Source: Lathyrus oleraceus (lineage: Eukaryota; Streptophyta; Magnoliopsida; Fabales; Fabaceae). From it: a DNA stretch of 64,000 bases. Under the pieces are notes generated by a model. It was not told where the DNA came from. It made no database searches and saw nothing but the letters and a program-made list of their open reading frames with translations. The stretch spans positions 253,387,575 to 253,451,574 of the forward strand of contig NC_066579.1 in assembly GCF_024323335.1 (NCBI RefSeq), in the 5' to 3' direction. The number at the start of each line of letters is the position of its first letter. The stretch's first letter is position 1. This document shows positions 49,180-61,528 of the stretch, one piece after another. The position numbers were made by a program, and so were the translations under genes.

Positions 49180-50405
49180 TGACTTCCAACTTTGTCTAGA
49201 CCATGGTGGAAAAGAGAAAGTTTGAAGTTGAATTCAAAACAAAGAATATCTTAGTCATGTCTTTATACAATAATCAACTTTTCTATGTTCATAATTGTAA
49301 CTCTGCCAATGAAATATATGACATTATTGAAATGATATATGGAGTTTCTCCAAGTATCGAACAAGAACGAATGAACACATAAGGCAAAAAAGATGAGTGT
49401 TTAATTCATAAACGGTACTCTAAATTTAGAATTATTGGAAATAATATTATAACTTTCGTTGTTAACAACTATATAAGAATTAAGAATAGGAATTAAAAAT
49501 ATGATCCAATCCTTAGATCGACAGGTGGGTGTGTTTATAAATTTCATGAAAAATCCAAGAAGGAAAAACTCATCGAGAAGATGAATGAATTTATTCAACT
49601 ACTAAAGGATGAATACATAATCTCAAGTCTAGAATAATCTTTAACAACTTCATCAACAAAGTCCTATGAAGACAAATCAACCCCATTAGTGTCCTTCGGA
49701 AGAACAATCTCAATAGTTGAAAGATCCTCGTAGGATTCAACACCAAATTAAAGAACTCCATCTAGAAGAAGATGTGAAGAGGAATATTCATCTAGTGGAA
49801 TCTTCGAGAGAAGAAAGCCTCTACGAATAATAGTTTATCAACATCAAGGAGGAACCTGGAAGAATCAACCTCGGGTAGAACCTTCGGAGAATCTTCATCT
49901 AACAAAGAAGAAGTTTGTTTGAAAGTATCTCACGAAGACGATGATCATGAGGTAAAAAAGTTATCATACAAGCAATTGTTTAAATTAAGTGCTAATTTAT
50001 TCGAGGAAATGATGATATTAAAAAGTGTAACTTAGGCCTTAAATATTATCTTAAGTTTCTAGAAAATATTAATGAAACACTTAAGCACGAGATAACTAAT
50101 ATTAGAAGCCTAGATAGAACATATGAGACTTGTGTCCCAATGAAAAAGGAAGTAATAAATTTGCATGAAACCCTAAGTAAATTTACAAGGGGAAAGAAAA
50201 CCTTGACTTGATTCTATCAAGTGAAATGCCTTCGTTAAATAAAATTGGATTAGGGTCTAAGTATGGTAGAACACATGGTAAAGGATTAAATAGGAAGAAA
50301 GTGAATCAACTTGTTTATAAATGTTCTCACAACAATAGATTTGGGCATTTAGAGACACCATTTTGTTTTGATAAATTGAGAATGTCTAAAGGTACAATAG
50401 TTTGA
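49180..50405 (+). pseudogene. Copia element 2 gag remnant
   Basis: Scattered plus-strand pieces resemble copia gag: 'NIIVMSLYNNQLFYVHNCNS'-like sequence near 49240 and, at 50208-50405, 'NKIGLGSKYGRTHGKGLNRK' followed by 'KCSHNNRFGHLETPFCF'. The latter is a CCHC knuckle whose second Cys is Asn. Many stops and shifts are present. Confidence 0.55.
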
Positions 50406-51344
50406 ATTTAAGTCTATGTTCCAAGGATGCTCACTTATGATGTATATCAACAATCAGGATCAAATCAAGTTCGTGTTGAGGATGGTCTCAATATCTCTAA
50501 TCTATGATAATCATCTAACGTCTTAGAAGGTTAAGAAGATAAGTCTACGGTGGACTTCTCTATCTCGTTTTATAACCAAATCTGGCATCCAACGGTTCAT
50601 AGAGTAGGACGTACCACAATATATTGTCATTACCTCGAAAATGGGAGTTTATATTAAGGTTATTTGGTAATAAAGGTAGTACACTATTTAAAGGTTAAAT
50701 AATAAAAAAACTTTGATTAACCCTTTAAATTAGTTTATTTAATATTCGTTCAACTTTTAAAATATTTTTCACTAATAAAATAAACGAGTTTTTAGTTTTT
50801 GTAAAGAAATAGGTGCTAATAAATTGGCCAGGGGTGCAAAAAGCATCAAGGAGGCTGAAGAGAAAAAGCCTAATCAATTAGGGAAATAAGCTAAAAGATT
50901 AGGAAACTTACGTGCTTCAAATTTCAAATCAAATAAAATAAAATTTAAACTTCACCTCCAAGTTAATTATATTTGTGCAATAATGGAAAATGCACGAGAT
51001 CCTAAAAATGTTAGGATTTAATCGATTAGGACCTCAATCTAATAGATTATATGGGTTGCTATTGAAAGATTTACTTCTCACATTTTATGGGAAAAATCCT
51101 CATTGATTTTGTGCAACTTTTACGCACTATAACAACCAGAAGGTCTCCTATAAATAGGGAACTTTTGACCTTATTTTGCATCTCATATTTTCTTCTTTCT
51201 TCTTGTGTTCTTGTGTGAGTCTCAATCTACACTATAAGTACCACCACCCATTGCCTCATCAAAAATCCTTTAATCTGAAGATTTTTCATCAATGAGACTA
51301 TTTGTAGAAGGGATAACATCAAGAACTCAAGAAGGAAATATGAT

Positions 51345-52215
51345 GACCAACCAAAGAGTGATTTAACCATCTTTTATGGACAAAACTTCCTTAGGAGCTT
51401 CAAGCCATACATCCATATTTGTCAAGGATTGCTAAGATAGTTCTTCACTAAAGTATCAGATCAAATGTTTCCAAATTATAACAATTGAAGGACCGTCCTT
51501 AAAGTCAATTGTAAAAGGAATTGAAGTTGACATCCATAAAGATCATCTTAGAAGGATGTTTGAGTTACCTTTCCAATGGGTATCCTACACATACGAAAGA
51601 CCAATTAAATTCAAAAAGATCGAGTGATCCATTATCTTCTTCTCCTTCGTTATGAATGCCATGGAGGATAGGGAACCTTCTATCAAGGCAAGCTAACTAA
51701 ACTAAAAGTACGCATTACACTACCTAATCACAAGGATAATCTTCCCAAGGAACATCAACCTCGATATTATCACCAAGGAACATGTAGCTCCTCTTTTGGC
51801 CTTAGCCCAACAATTTCAAACTAATTAGGTCAAAGGAATATAGCTTCACATGAACCATTGTAAATAAAATCGAACAACAGGACTTCCATATGGAGTTCTA
51901 ATTACCAAAATTATATTTTCCTCTGGAATCGACATTACGTGAGTAACAATGGAATAAAAAATAACAAAATAGATCACTCCTTTCTTAGAAGAATGAAGAT
52001 TCGTCCCTATCATGGAGAATTAAGGAATGAATGGATGGATGAAGAAGAAGACTTGGGATAACCAGCTGCTGGAAACACAGCAACAAACAATGTTATGGAG
52101 ATGTGACAAAAAATGCTCTAACCATACAAAATATGGAAAACTATATTGCTATCATCAAGAAGAACACCTCAAGAAATGATGATACTTTTGGAAACAAGTA
52201 GCCTCTATAATGAGT
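51345..52215 (+). pseudogene. Copia element 2 possible env-like remnant
   Basis: The plus-strand frame around 51490-51620 reads 'SLKSIVKGIEVDIHKDHLRR' and 'MFELPFQWVSYTYERP'. This resembles the start of the plant transposon protein domain in SIRE-type third ORFs. Nearby frames add 'PLLALAQQFQTN'. Stops are frequent. Its position between the gag remnant and the PPT is right for such an ORF. The call is weak because no long frame survives. Confidence 0.4.
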
Positions 52216-52542
52216 CTTAGTCTTTAAGTGCATTTATATTCAGTATTTCCGACATAAATTATTTTCCTATTGCAAATTTCATGATTTCTTGTACTTTGAA
52301 TTCCATCTTTTTTAATTAATGAAATGTTTTTTCATTTCTAAATACATGACTATGTGATATATGTGCTTGCATATTTAAATTTATGTCTTGTATCTTTACT
52401 CACCTTTGTGATTATGACAAAGGAGGAGAAGTATAATCTTAAGGGGAGTAGAGTATACTCTCTACTCATGTGAGAAGGAGTTTAACCACTCTAATTTCTA
52501 CCTGTTTTATTTACCACCTCCCCGAGATACGCGTTGTCATCA

Positions 52543-52556
52543 TCCAAAGGGAAGAA
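52543..52556 (+). promoter_or_regulatory. Copia element 2 polypurine tract (degraded)
   Basis: 'ccaaagggaagaa' lies directly before the LTR start TGTGGAAC. It follows 'gttgtcatcat', as in SIRE-type elements. Confidence 0.65.
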
Positions 52557-54011
52557 TGTGGAACTATGTCCTTATAGTTTTAATCCAAAAATGATCAAAC
52601 CTCAAAGATAAACAAGACATGTCTAGCCCTGATATCATAATGGTTTTGATGATCACAACTCATGAAGCAGTTGAAGTGGTTCTATTGACAACTACTAAAG
52701 AGATCTTGATGACAAAACATAAAGACAAGCAAACCAGTTCAAGCGGTTAAAGATGCTCAAAGTGGTTAATCAAGTTATTCCTCTAAATAACATAGGGCTT
52801 TATGATTACTAGTAATATCCTCTGATGATGGAATTTGACTTGAAGATACCTTAATTCTCATCTATAATAAGATTCAAGTAAATTTCTCATATGAATGGTA
52901 TATCCAATAAAGGACTTGAAGCTTCAAAATATGAAAGAGAGAGAGAGAGAGAGTGTGTGTGTGTCTAAAAGCTCGCTTGATCGTGTTTGAGTGATCAATG
53001 TTTTGTAAAAACACAAGGGAATTTTCATAAAGTAGTAGGGATAAATTACACACTCACTAAAGATGTTTTTGAAGCCCCTATTTTAAAAATAAAATCACTT
53101 AAAATGTTTTTGGAGCATAGCTATATGACTTATGAACTACTAAATTGATTATGGCAAGTTTTTGAACTGTTTAATCGATTAGACCACATGCCTAATTGAT
53201 TAGATAAGAGAAAAATGAGTCTATAATAGATTATGATAGTGTATTAATTATTGGTAACGACTCTCTATAAAAACTTTCCAAATTGGAAGAGTTCTTATGT
53301 TTAACGAGGAAGTTTGTTCTGGAAGAGGTATTATTGTAAATTTACCAAGACTTCTTTATTCCTCCTTAGGAAGTGTTTGTTTGAGTTTGGAGCTAACCCT
53401 ATCAAAAGCTCTTTTGAGGGGATTAATGGAAGTCTTTGTTTGGTTTGTGAGCTCCTCCACTTGAGAAAAAGATCTCCTTTTGGATTCTTGAAGAATAACT
53501 AGAGAAAAATATTCAAAACAGTTCAAGATCAACCTACTATAAAATCTCTCTCAGATTCTAAGTTTAGTCCATGTAAAAGCTTAGTAGGTTCGGGATCAAC
53601 CAATATAAATCTTGGTTAAATTCATGGCCAGCCAATGTAAAACCTTGGTTAGGTTCAAAGGTTATCCAATTCAGAACTCCACCTTGGTTTGAGATAAGTT
53701 TGTACAAAATTCCAATCTAGCTTAGAGACTAACTACTCAAATATCCATTCGTTATTTGGTGTGAAGACTAACCGTGTCATTCCAAAAAAAATTATTTAGT
53801 TAGAAAAATTCCTAAAACTTGATTTTCCTTGTATAAGGAAGTTTGTAGGCTTAACCTTATAAAATCTCTCAAGCATTATTGTATACTCTCAGGATTAATT
53901 ATTTGGGGAAAGGAGTATGTCACTTTCTTAAGACCGAATATCTATAAATATCGAGTGTTATCTATCTCTCTCCTTACCTTTTTACTTTCCACTTATTTTA
54001 TTTTGAAATCA
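52557..54011 (+). repeat. Copia element 2, 3' LTR, truncated by copia element 3
   Basis: It starts TGTGGAACTATGTCC and aligns with the 5' LTR up to 'ctttccacttattttatt'. The last ~150 bp (U5) is cut where element 3 begins at 54012. A GA/GT microsatellite at 52936-52964 is absent from the 5' LTR. Confidence 0.85.
52936..52964. repeat. (GA)n(GT)n compound microsatellite
   Basis: Alternating GA followed by GT dinucleotides. The sister LTR has only 'gagaaagagaggaagtgtg' at this point. Confidence 0.95.
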
Positions 54012-55545
54012 TGTTATGGCAGGGACATATGTTAGACAAAATGTCAGGGACATCGTATACCAGAAAAAACTAGTTTTCAAGAGAAATGGAAAAAATAATT
54101 AAAGCAATAAATAACATAAAGAGTGAAATCACACCTATGTCTGGGGGGCACTCTATCCAAGAAAGGAAATTCATTATCTTGAATTAGTATAATTCGTCTT
54201 ATAAGAACAACAATCCCATGTTGTTTAACGCCTCTTCCTAATCCTAGTGACTTTCTATTTAGGACTCCTAATAGAATTATTTAACTCCCAATAGTTAGAA
54301 GGACAAATGGGCTTACTCTCAACTCTCCCAGTTCAGGGCCACTTTCCTAATACTACCCGTGAAGCTTTGTTTTACACTCCCCCTAAATATAAGAACCCTC
54401 TCACTTTCACTCAAACACTCTCCCAAGTGTTTAGAGAATTACAATATGATTGAAAAAATGAAACAATCGTACCACACAAATAATTTATTATCAAGCTTAT
54501 AGAATTAGTATCTAGGAATAAAGTACTACAACTCAACTAAAAAACCAAACTTTATGCCTTAAGATATGAATTCAGAATCTATAGTGGTGCACAACAATAA
54601 CTCAAACAAAGTATCAAAGTACTTCAATACGTGCACACCTTAAATGCTAGATTTGAGTCTCCTTATAGAGCAATGCAATCTCTTTGCTTTTCATGTTGGA
54701 AAAAATCTTTGACCACGTCGAGAAAAATAGAGGATTTGGTTTTAATTTGTTTTTCCATAAAAACCTCCAAAATATATGATTTAATTTGATTCAAATTCAA
54801 ATCTCCAATTAAATTTGAATTGATCTCAAGAAATATTTAACAAACAAATCAAATAACTGATTTCTAAAAGGGTCTGATGTTGCGCCCAAATTAACAACAT
54901 TGGCCTGCTGACAAGGGTCTGATGTTGCACACATGATGGATCATTCGGTTCTACGTTTGTCTTTATGACAAAATTCCGAATCTTGAACAAATCAAAATAA
55001 AATCTCCACTTGATATAAATCACAATTCCAACTTCTCAAGTAAAGGATTCCAAATAAATCTCTTTCTAAATTGAACCACACTTCAAAATCTTGGATTGAA
55101 GATCTTCTCGTTAAGTGCATATCCATATCTAGTATTTAAAGCAAAACCCATTAAATCTCTTCATGGAATATTTTTTTAATTAAATCTTTAGCATAATCTT
55201 AGATAAACTGAACCAAATATATCTTCAAAGCATATCCAATTAAATCTTCCAACTCCAAATCATTTAAATTAATCCATATCTAATTAAATCTTCTTCAAAC
55301 TTATGGATTAATAAAATATTTTCTTAGCAAATCTTAATGAATAATATTTTCCAAAAGATATAGCAACAAATCTTCTCGGAATCAAACATCAACATAAACA
55401 TATTCACTCACAAGTCTTGGTCTGCAGAGTGAGGCCAGATGCTGGAACACATGCTGGAATATATTGTTCTACATGTTGCCTATGCACAAAATACATGTTG
55501 TACATATGTTGTTTTACCTAATGGATACAATCAAAAGGAACAACA
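54012..55545 (-). repeat. Copia element 3, 3' LTR (~1534 bp)
   Basis: On the minus strand it starts TGTTGTTCCTTTTGATTG at 55545, preceded by the purine-rich AGAAAATATGGGATAT. It ends ...TGCCATAACA at 54012. Its 'gacatttgtctaacata'-type end resembles SIRE LTRs. It is inserted into the 3' LTR of copia element 2. Confidence 0.75.
54661..54667 (-). promoter_or_regulatory. Candidate TATA box of copia element 3
   Basis: The minus strand reads CTCTATAAGGAG about 880 bp into the LTR. This offset is comparable to copia element 2. Confidence 0.4.
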
Positions 55546-56893
55546 ATATCCCATATTTTCTAAATTTTGGCTAAAACAACTTACAAGATGTGATGTTCAA
55601 TAAGTAGCACACCATATCACACATCAGAACAAATAGAACAAACAATAGTAGCAGAAGTAACACATAAGTAAGGTGGTTGCTACAAATCTAGAGATCATAT
55701 CAACACATACACAAAACATGGTGGTTGCTACACATCAAGAGATCAAATTAACACACACAGAAAACATCATGTTGGAACATCTTATCCCACATGATCATTA
55801 CTCTCCCTTTTTTCATAATTTGGAAAAGTTATAGAAAGAACCAGAACCAAAACAACATGATTCAGGATCCAAAACACAAGCTTGATAGGAATAGTAGCTA
55901 ACTAGACCAACATATATCTTCAGCCAAAAGACCTAAAAAAGGTACAATCTTCAACAAAGGACATTAGACCATTTTCAACAAAAGAACACTAAAATAGAAG
56001 TAGCAGCAACAACATGTTGAGGAGAAAAAGCTCCAACATTTCTTCATCAAACACAGTTATGTTTCATCAACAAATGGACAAATGTTGTACACAATGTTTG
56101 AGACATCTTTTCCAACAAACATTTTATAACTGAACTTCAGCAACCCGTGAGGAATACCATCATTCTTAACCATACATTCATTAATTAATTTAGGATAACA
56201 AGCACCAAGATTTAACATTGTCTTCAACAACTCATAATCACTAAGAAGCTCCACAATTTCATTGTACTTCAGTGCTTCAACATAAGGTTCTTCTTCATCC
56301 TCACTTGTAGTTTCCTCTTCCTCCCTAGCTTCCTTTTCCTTAGTCAATCTTGTGAATAGAGGGAACCTTGATTATGTCAAATTAATTAATAATTAAATGT
56401 GAAAGCTTCATATACTTTGCTCTATCATACACCATTCTATACTCCTTGTTGCTTTCAACATTACCCTCAGCAGTAATGTTCACAACAAACTCCTTCACCA
56501 ATTTTTCATAGTAAGGACCAATATCAATAACAGTCTTCATTAGCCCAACTACTTTTATTAGATCTATAATCTATTTACAATCAAGAGCATATGTACTTCG
56601 GTCTTTTTCATAAGCAACCCTTTTTAGAAAAATATACTTCCACTTCTAAACACTTGTTTCATAATGGAATGACACATTATCCAGGGAGCAAAAACAACAC
56701 TCACATGAGTCCTCTTTCCACTAACCTTTTTCCTTATGATGGAAACCATGTTCTAGACACTAGCTTCAACATCTGTCTCAGATTCACTTGTTTGAACAAG
56801 CTTTCTATTCACTTCAGAATTAACAAGGTCAAATTGTTGATCCTTCCTCCGGGTTGGAAACTCAGTCACCAACATATCATACATGTTGTCTTG
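55546..56893 (-). pseudogene. Copia element 3 env-like ORF remnant with a repeated domain, plus 3' tail
   Basis: The minus-strand pieces in order are 'MYDMLVTEFPTRRKDQQ' (near 56885), an APxD...SVxKWKYIFLKR-like segment broken by stops, and 'IIDLIKVVGLMKTVIDIG' with 'YEKLVKEFVV' (~56575-56480). Then a second, diverged copy of that segment is open at 56347-56057: 'NEIVELLSDYELLKTMLNLG', 'CYPKLINECMV'. The pieces parallel the env-like ORF of copia element 1 (40839-40219). An acidic linker (EEEETTSEDEEE) separates the two copies. 55546-56056 is untranslated tail. Pol is not in the window. Confidence 0.7.
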
Positions 56894-56945
56894 TGTAACA
56901 CCCTGAACCGTAAAATAGACAAATCATAGAATAATTCAAGCATTG
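56894..56945 (+). repeat. 52-bp start of another LTR (TGTAACACCC type)
   Basis: TGTAACACCCTGAACCG resembles the start of Ty3/gypsy chromovirus LTRs. It sits between the env-like relic of copia element 3 and the end of LTR D, as if that LTR was interrupted by element D. It is too short to be certain. Confidence 0.4.
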
Positions 56946-58868
56946 TGTAGCGGGGTATTCGTTACCTTTAGATTAATTGACTAAATCAAAAGTAAATCAT
57001 ACAATTCGAGTCGCCACCGCACTTCTATTTATCCAAAGGAAAGGTTAGAAAGCAAACAAAAACCAAGAAGTTTTATCAAATCAAAAACTAATAAAAATGT
57101 CTGAGATCTGGGTAAGGGGGTTTGTTATGCAATGGGAAGGTTTTAAGCACCCAAAACATCCTTAGTACTCTAAGGGAGCCCTTTTTACAAATGTTGTAAG
57201 GTAGGTTGGTATTTGTGAAAATTATTTGTGCAAACATGATTGGGGGGATGAGAGAAGAATGTACAAGTTATTTACAATTTTGTTTTTGAATGAATAAACC
57301 CATTGCCTACTTACCATCTTAAAAAAGATTAGGATCAAAACCTCGTAGTTCGGGGTAAAAATCTCAAAAGAAGTTGGTGAATTAATTGGTCAAAAGCCTT
57401 AAGGTCTTTTGTTATCAAAGGGAGAAAACTCAACCTAAAACCACAAATCCACCATGTGAGGAGAGCTTCAACATGCTAGTGAGGGGTTAACCCTATAATA
57501 AGCATGGAAGACTTATAGTCCATCACTAAGGATGTAGGTGAGTATTATATCAATCTCAATGATAAATCAAACCTAATAACTAATGTTTATGAAAAGCTTT
57601 GGCAAGAAGTGGCCATTGAAACCATAAAAACAATTGAGTGAGTTGTATTTACCAATGAAAAGTATTCACAAAATATGGTCAAAGCTGACTTAGGATTCAA
57701 TTCAAAATAAGTGTTATGAAAAGAAGTTTGAAAAATCAAAAGCATAACGCTTAGGTTTATAATTTTGAAAACAATGTTAATGTTTTGCACAAAAGTTTGG
57801 CTTGGGTTAGAGTGGAGGGAAGAAGAGAATGGCTAAGGTCCTAAACATGCAAAGATGAAGGAGGAGAAATAAAACCACAAAGGAGTTCCCTTCTTGAGAT
57901 CATAGTGATGATCCAAGTTACTCCTTCCTTTGGAATTAGCAAGCAATAAGCAAATACTCAAGAAATCAAGCAAATAACAATCAAGCTCCTAGGAATCCTC
58001 CAATGGCTTTTGTATATCTCACTTTGGATGCTCATGCCAATGGTTCTTCTACTTGTTAAGTTTGGGATTCCTAGCACACAAGAACACACAAATCAAAAAG
58101 TTCCACAATGCAATAGAAAGAATGGACAAGAGTGAGTTTAGAACTAGGTCTTTTCCAAGTCTTTTTCAAGATTAAGCATTCTAAAGGCATGAGGCCTAGT
58201 TGCTCTTTGACATTTTTCTTCTTCTTTGTTTAGCATTCTAAAGGCATGAGGCCTAGTTGCTCTTTGACTCCATTTAGCATAGGTAAGGTCCTAAAGTTAA
58301 GCCCTTTTCTTCATTTACATTTGGTTCACAGAAACAGAACAAGCATAATAGTATATACACAGTTATGTGCTCAAGTGAGCAAAAGGCAAATTGCATTAAC
58401 ATAAACATGAGCTCAAGTGAGCAAAGGGCAAAAGCAAATGAATTAATATGCAAGAGATTAAATTGCATTAAAGTAAATTGCAAGAATTAAATGCTTGAAT
58501 TAAAAGTTAGTCATTAGTAGTTAGTGTTAGTGTGCCATAAGGCAATTTAGCGCTAGGTTAAGCAATCGTAAGTGGACTAATGTAGTAGGCACACCTATCT
58601 GAGGTCGGCCAATAAAACTATAGGCAACAAACACAAGTTAGAGACCATGACTAGTAAGCCAAGCTCCTACAACTTGCCATGCCAAAAGAAAAGAAGAATG
58701 ATCTTGTATGGATTTAGGTTCTTTGCTTGACCAAAAAGCAACCTATCTCTAATACAAAGCCATTCACTTGATCTTTTGATCAAGATGAATTAGATTTGAA
58801 TCAAAGAAGGTTAAGCCCCTCATATGTCAAGGCTAACCACCAATCATTAACTCATTGATCAAATAGAA

Positions 58869-58897
58869 AAAGAAGAAGAAGAAGAAGAAGAAGAAGA
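58869..58897. repeat. (AAG)n microsatellite
   Basis: About ten AAG/GAA units inside the element D LTR. Confidence 0.95.
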
Positions 58898-60000
58898 ATG
58901 TACATAAATTGAAATTCAAATGAAACAACCAACACACATTGATCAAACAAGAATAGAATCAAAGTCAATCAATTGTAAACAGAAGCAAGATGAAGCTAAG
59001 AAGTCAAGAAACAATTAATTTTTTTTTGTATTTTTGAATATTAAAATAATACTTGAATTAAAATAAACAAATAAAGGTCAAACTTCAAATCCATTTCAAA
59101 TCAACTTGGAAAAGTCCAAATGGAAAATCCTAAGTTCAACAATGCAATTGGTCCCATATTTTTTAGATTTAAAATGAAGAAGATATGAATTTTTGAAATA
59201 AAATGAAATAAAAGAAAATAGAATAGAAAATCAGAAAAATAGAAAAAAACATGCTGCGTTAGATCTGATCTCATTAAATGACATGGCACATCAGAAGGAT
59301 CTCAGGCGCTTGCTCACCAAAGGCATTGGTCACAGGAGACACACGCATCATTAAAAATAGTCATAACATCCAATGGCCATGATTCAATCTGGAAATAGAA
59401 ATCAAGGGTCTAGATTCAATCTGGCATGGTGGACGGTGGTGTACACCACCGTCTTCTCCGGCAAGCATGTTAGCTTCGGTGGAAGTTGCAGGTTATGAAA
59501 ACTTGATGAAAACACACGATCCTCATATCATTGGAAAGCTGGGGTGATGTACATCACCCCTATGCCATTGGTTTCTCCTCTAGACTCTCATAGAAGGAGA
59601 AATCTGAGAGAGAAAATTATGGTGTTCAATCTGAACTAGATGAATTCGAGAAATTAAGTACACCAATCAATTGCCTCTTATGAGAGGACTTCAGAGGAAC
59701 CAACAAACACAAGAAATGAGCAAGATCCAGTGAGATTCGAATCAAAAAAGTTTGAACAACAACCTTTGAAGTGCAGCTCTATGAAGCAAGATCCCTTCCA
59801 ATTCTTGATTGCAGTGTGTTCTTGAGATAGAAATAGAGCTAGGCTAAGAAATTAGAGTTCAATAATCAACCAATGGAAGTTGAAAATTGAAACTGAAAAA
59901 ATGAAAGTGAAATGCAAAATTCCTTTAGGTGAGGTGTGAGGATTCAGTTCTGCAGCATGTAAGGCGCCTTTAGGTTCGTTTGGAATGAAGCTGAGCATCT

Positions 60001-60009
60001 CTATTTATA
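60001..60009 (-). promoter_or_regulatory. TATA box of the element D LTR
   Basis: The minus strand reads GCTATAAATAGAGATG about 1519 bp from the LTR start. Elements A and C have the same offset. Confidence 0.65.
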
Positions 60010-61528
60010 GCAAATAATGAGGCAAGCAATGCAAAGTTCATGTGTGCATGAAGTGAGGGCCTCCATGAATGGGCCTCTACAAGCGCATGGGAGGCCCAAA
60101 TGAAATGGCAATTGAGTGCTCAGATGTAAGCAAGATGAATTGGACGTGCAAATTTTAAGGAATTGGCTTGTGCATAAATATTTGACATGGTTTCCATAAA
60201 TGCACATAAACTTTCACCTCTTCGAAAATGCACCTTGGAAAAATGAAACATGGCCTTGTGGGTAATGGTCAGAAAGGTCTTGACATGAGGAACAATTGTT
60301 ATGTTGAACAAAAATCCATTTCGGATTGGGAAATGTACGAAAACTGATCATGAAGTTCAAGGTGCAAAACATGCATATGAGAATTTTGCCAAAATTGACC
60401 AAATTCAAGCCCTTATATTTCAATGATGCAAGCCTCGAATGACAAAACCTTAAACATAAAAGTTGTATATCTTTTCAATACAATCAATTTGGACTCATAT
60501 TTTGCATCATTTGGAGTTTTTATGAGAATGTTATGGGCACTTGAAGTTGGACTTTTTCAAGATTCAATGGCTTTGGTCCAAAGTGACCTATAATGTTTTG
60601 CATCATCACATGTGTTTATTTTAGGATTATGAAAATTTGTTCAACATAACAAATTAATTAGACAACTTAAACTTTCCAATGCATTTGATTCCACCTCAAA
60701 ATCATGAGAAATGAGTGAGTTAGGTCTTTCGGAAGTTGACCCAAAATTAGGGTTTCAGTCAAAATGACCTATAATGTTTTGAAATGAATGATGACCTTCC
60801 AAGCTTCAAATCATTTTTTTTATGAACATTAAAGTTGTTAATATGGTTCTTAAGAACATTTTTACTCTTGGGGTAATATTCATTTGACAAACACATCAAA
60901 AGTTAGGTCTCATTGATTTTCAAAACAGTCAGATGAATTGACTGATAACTTCTCAAGTCCAAACTTCAAATATTGATGAATTGATGATTGAGGACACTCA
61001 CATAAGCTCAAATATGCATTAATTAATTAATTAAATAACTTCACTAGATTTTATTTGATCATGGGTTGAGGTTGCTTCTTGAGCAAGGCATAGTTGATGC
61101 ACAGTTGAATTAGGGTTTCCTTGGGAAACAATCCTCAAGTCCTTTGGTTTATCTTTATCAAATTGACAAATTGAGATACTTGGGAGGCATATATGATGAT
61201 TGAGAGCTTTGTGAACCATTTTCATGCTTGCTTTCACCTTCGTCTGGCCACATCAACGAGCATAGGGGTCTCATAGGAGCCTTGGATCACATGATTGCTC
61301 AAGCTACAAAACAAACAAAGTTAGTGACATATTTTTGTGCTTTTGGTTAGTAAACAAAATAAGAAAAGCAATAATATACAATTCAAGCATGCTTGGTGGT
61401 CTCAAACTAACTCACATAAGTCCCAACCCAAGGGTTAAGGAGCCAAGATGCTATGATCCTTGAGGAAAATGCAAAGTGCAATGATATGATGCCATGAGGG
61501 ATCTTAGGGTCAAAATTAGGGTCTTACA

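Larger units (their letters stand above)
47405..54011 (+). mobile_element. Copia element 2: LTR pair with gag and probable env-like remnants but no pol
   Basis: The LTRs begin TGTGGAATTATATGC (47405) and TGTGGAACTATGTCC (52557) and are collinear over more than 1.4 kb. There is an iMet-type PBS and a PPT-like tract. The internal region is only 3.4 kb and no protease, integrase, RT or RNase H motif is visible. The 3' LTR is cut at 54011 by copia element 3. Confidence 0.8.
56946..61528 (-). repeat. Ogre-like 3' LTR of element D (4583 bp)
   Basis: The minus strand begins TGTAAGACCCTAATTTTGAC at 61528 and ends ...TACCCCGCTACA at 56946, after CGGTGGCGACTCG. The layout is as in element A but the sequence is well diverged, so D is a related subfamily. 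TATA box CTATAAATAG is at 60001-60009. Small frames within it are not conserved. Confidence 0.88.
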
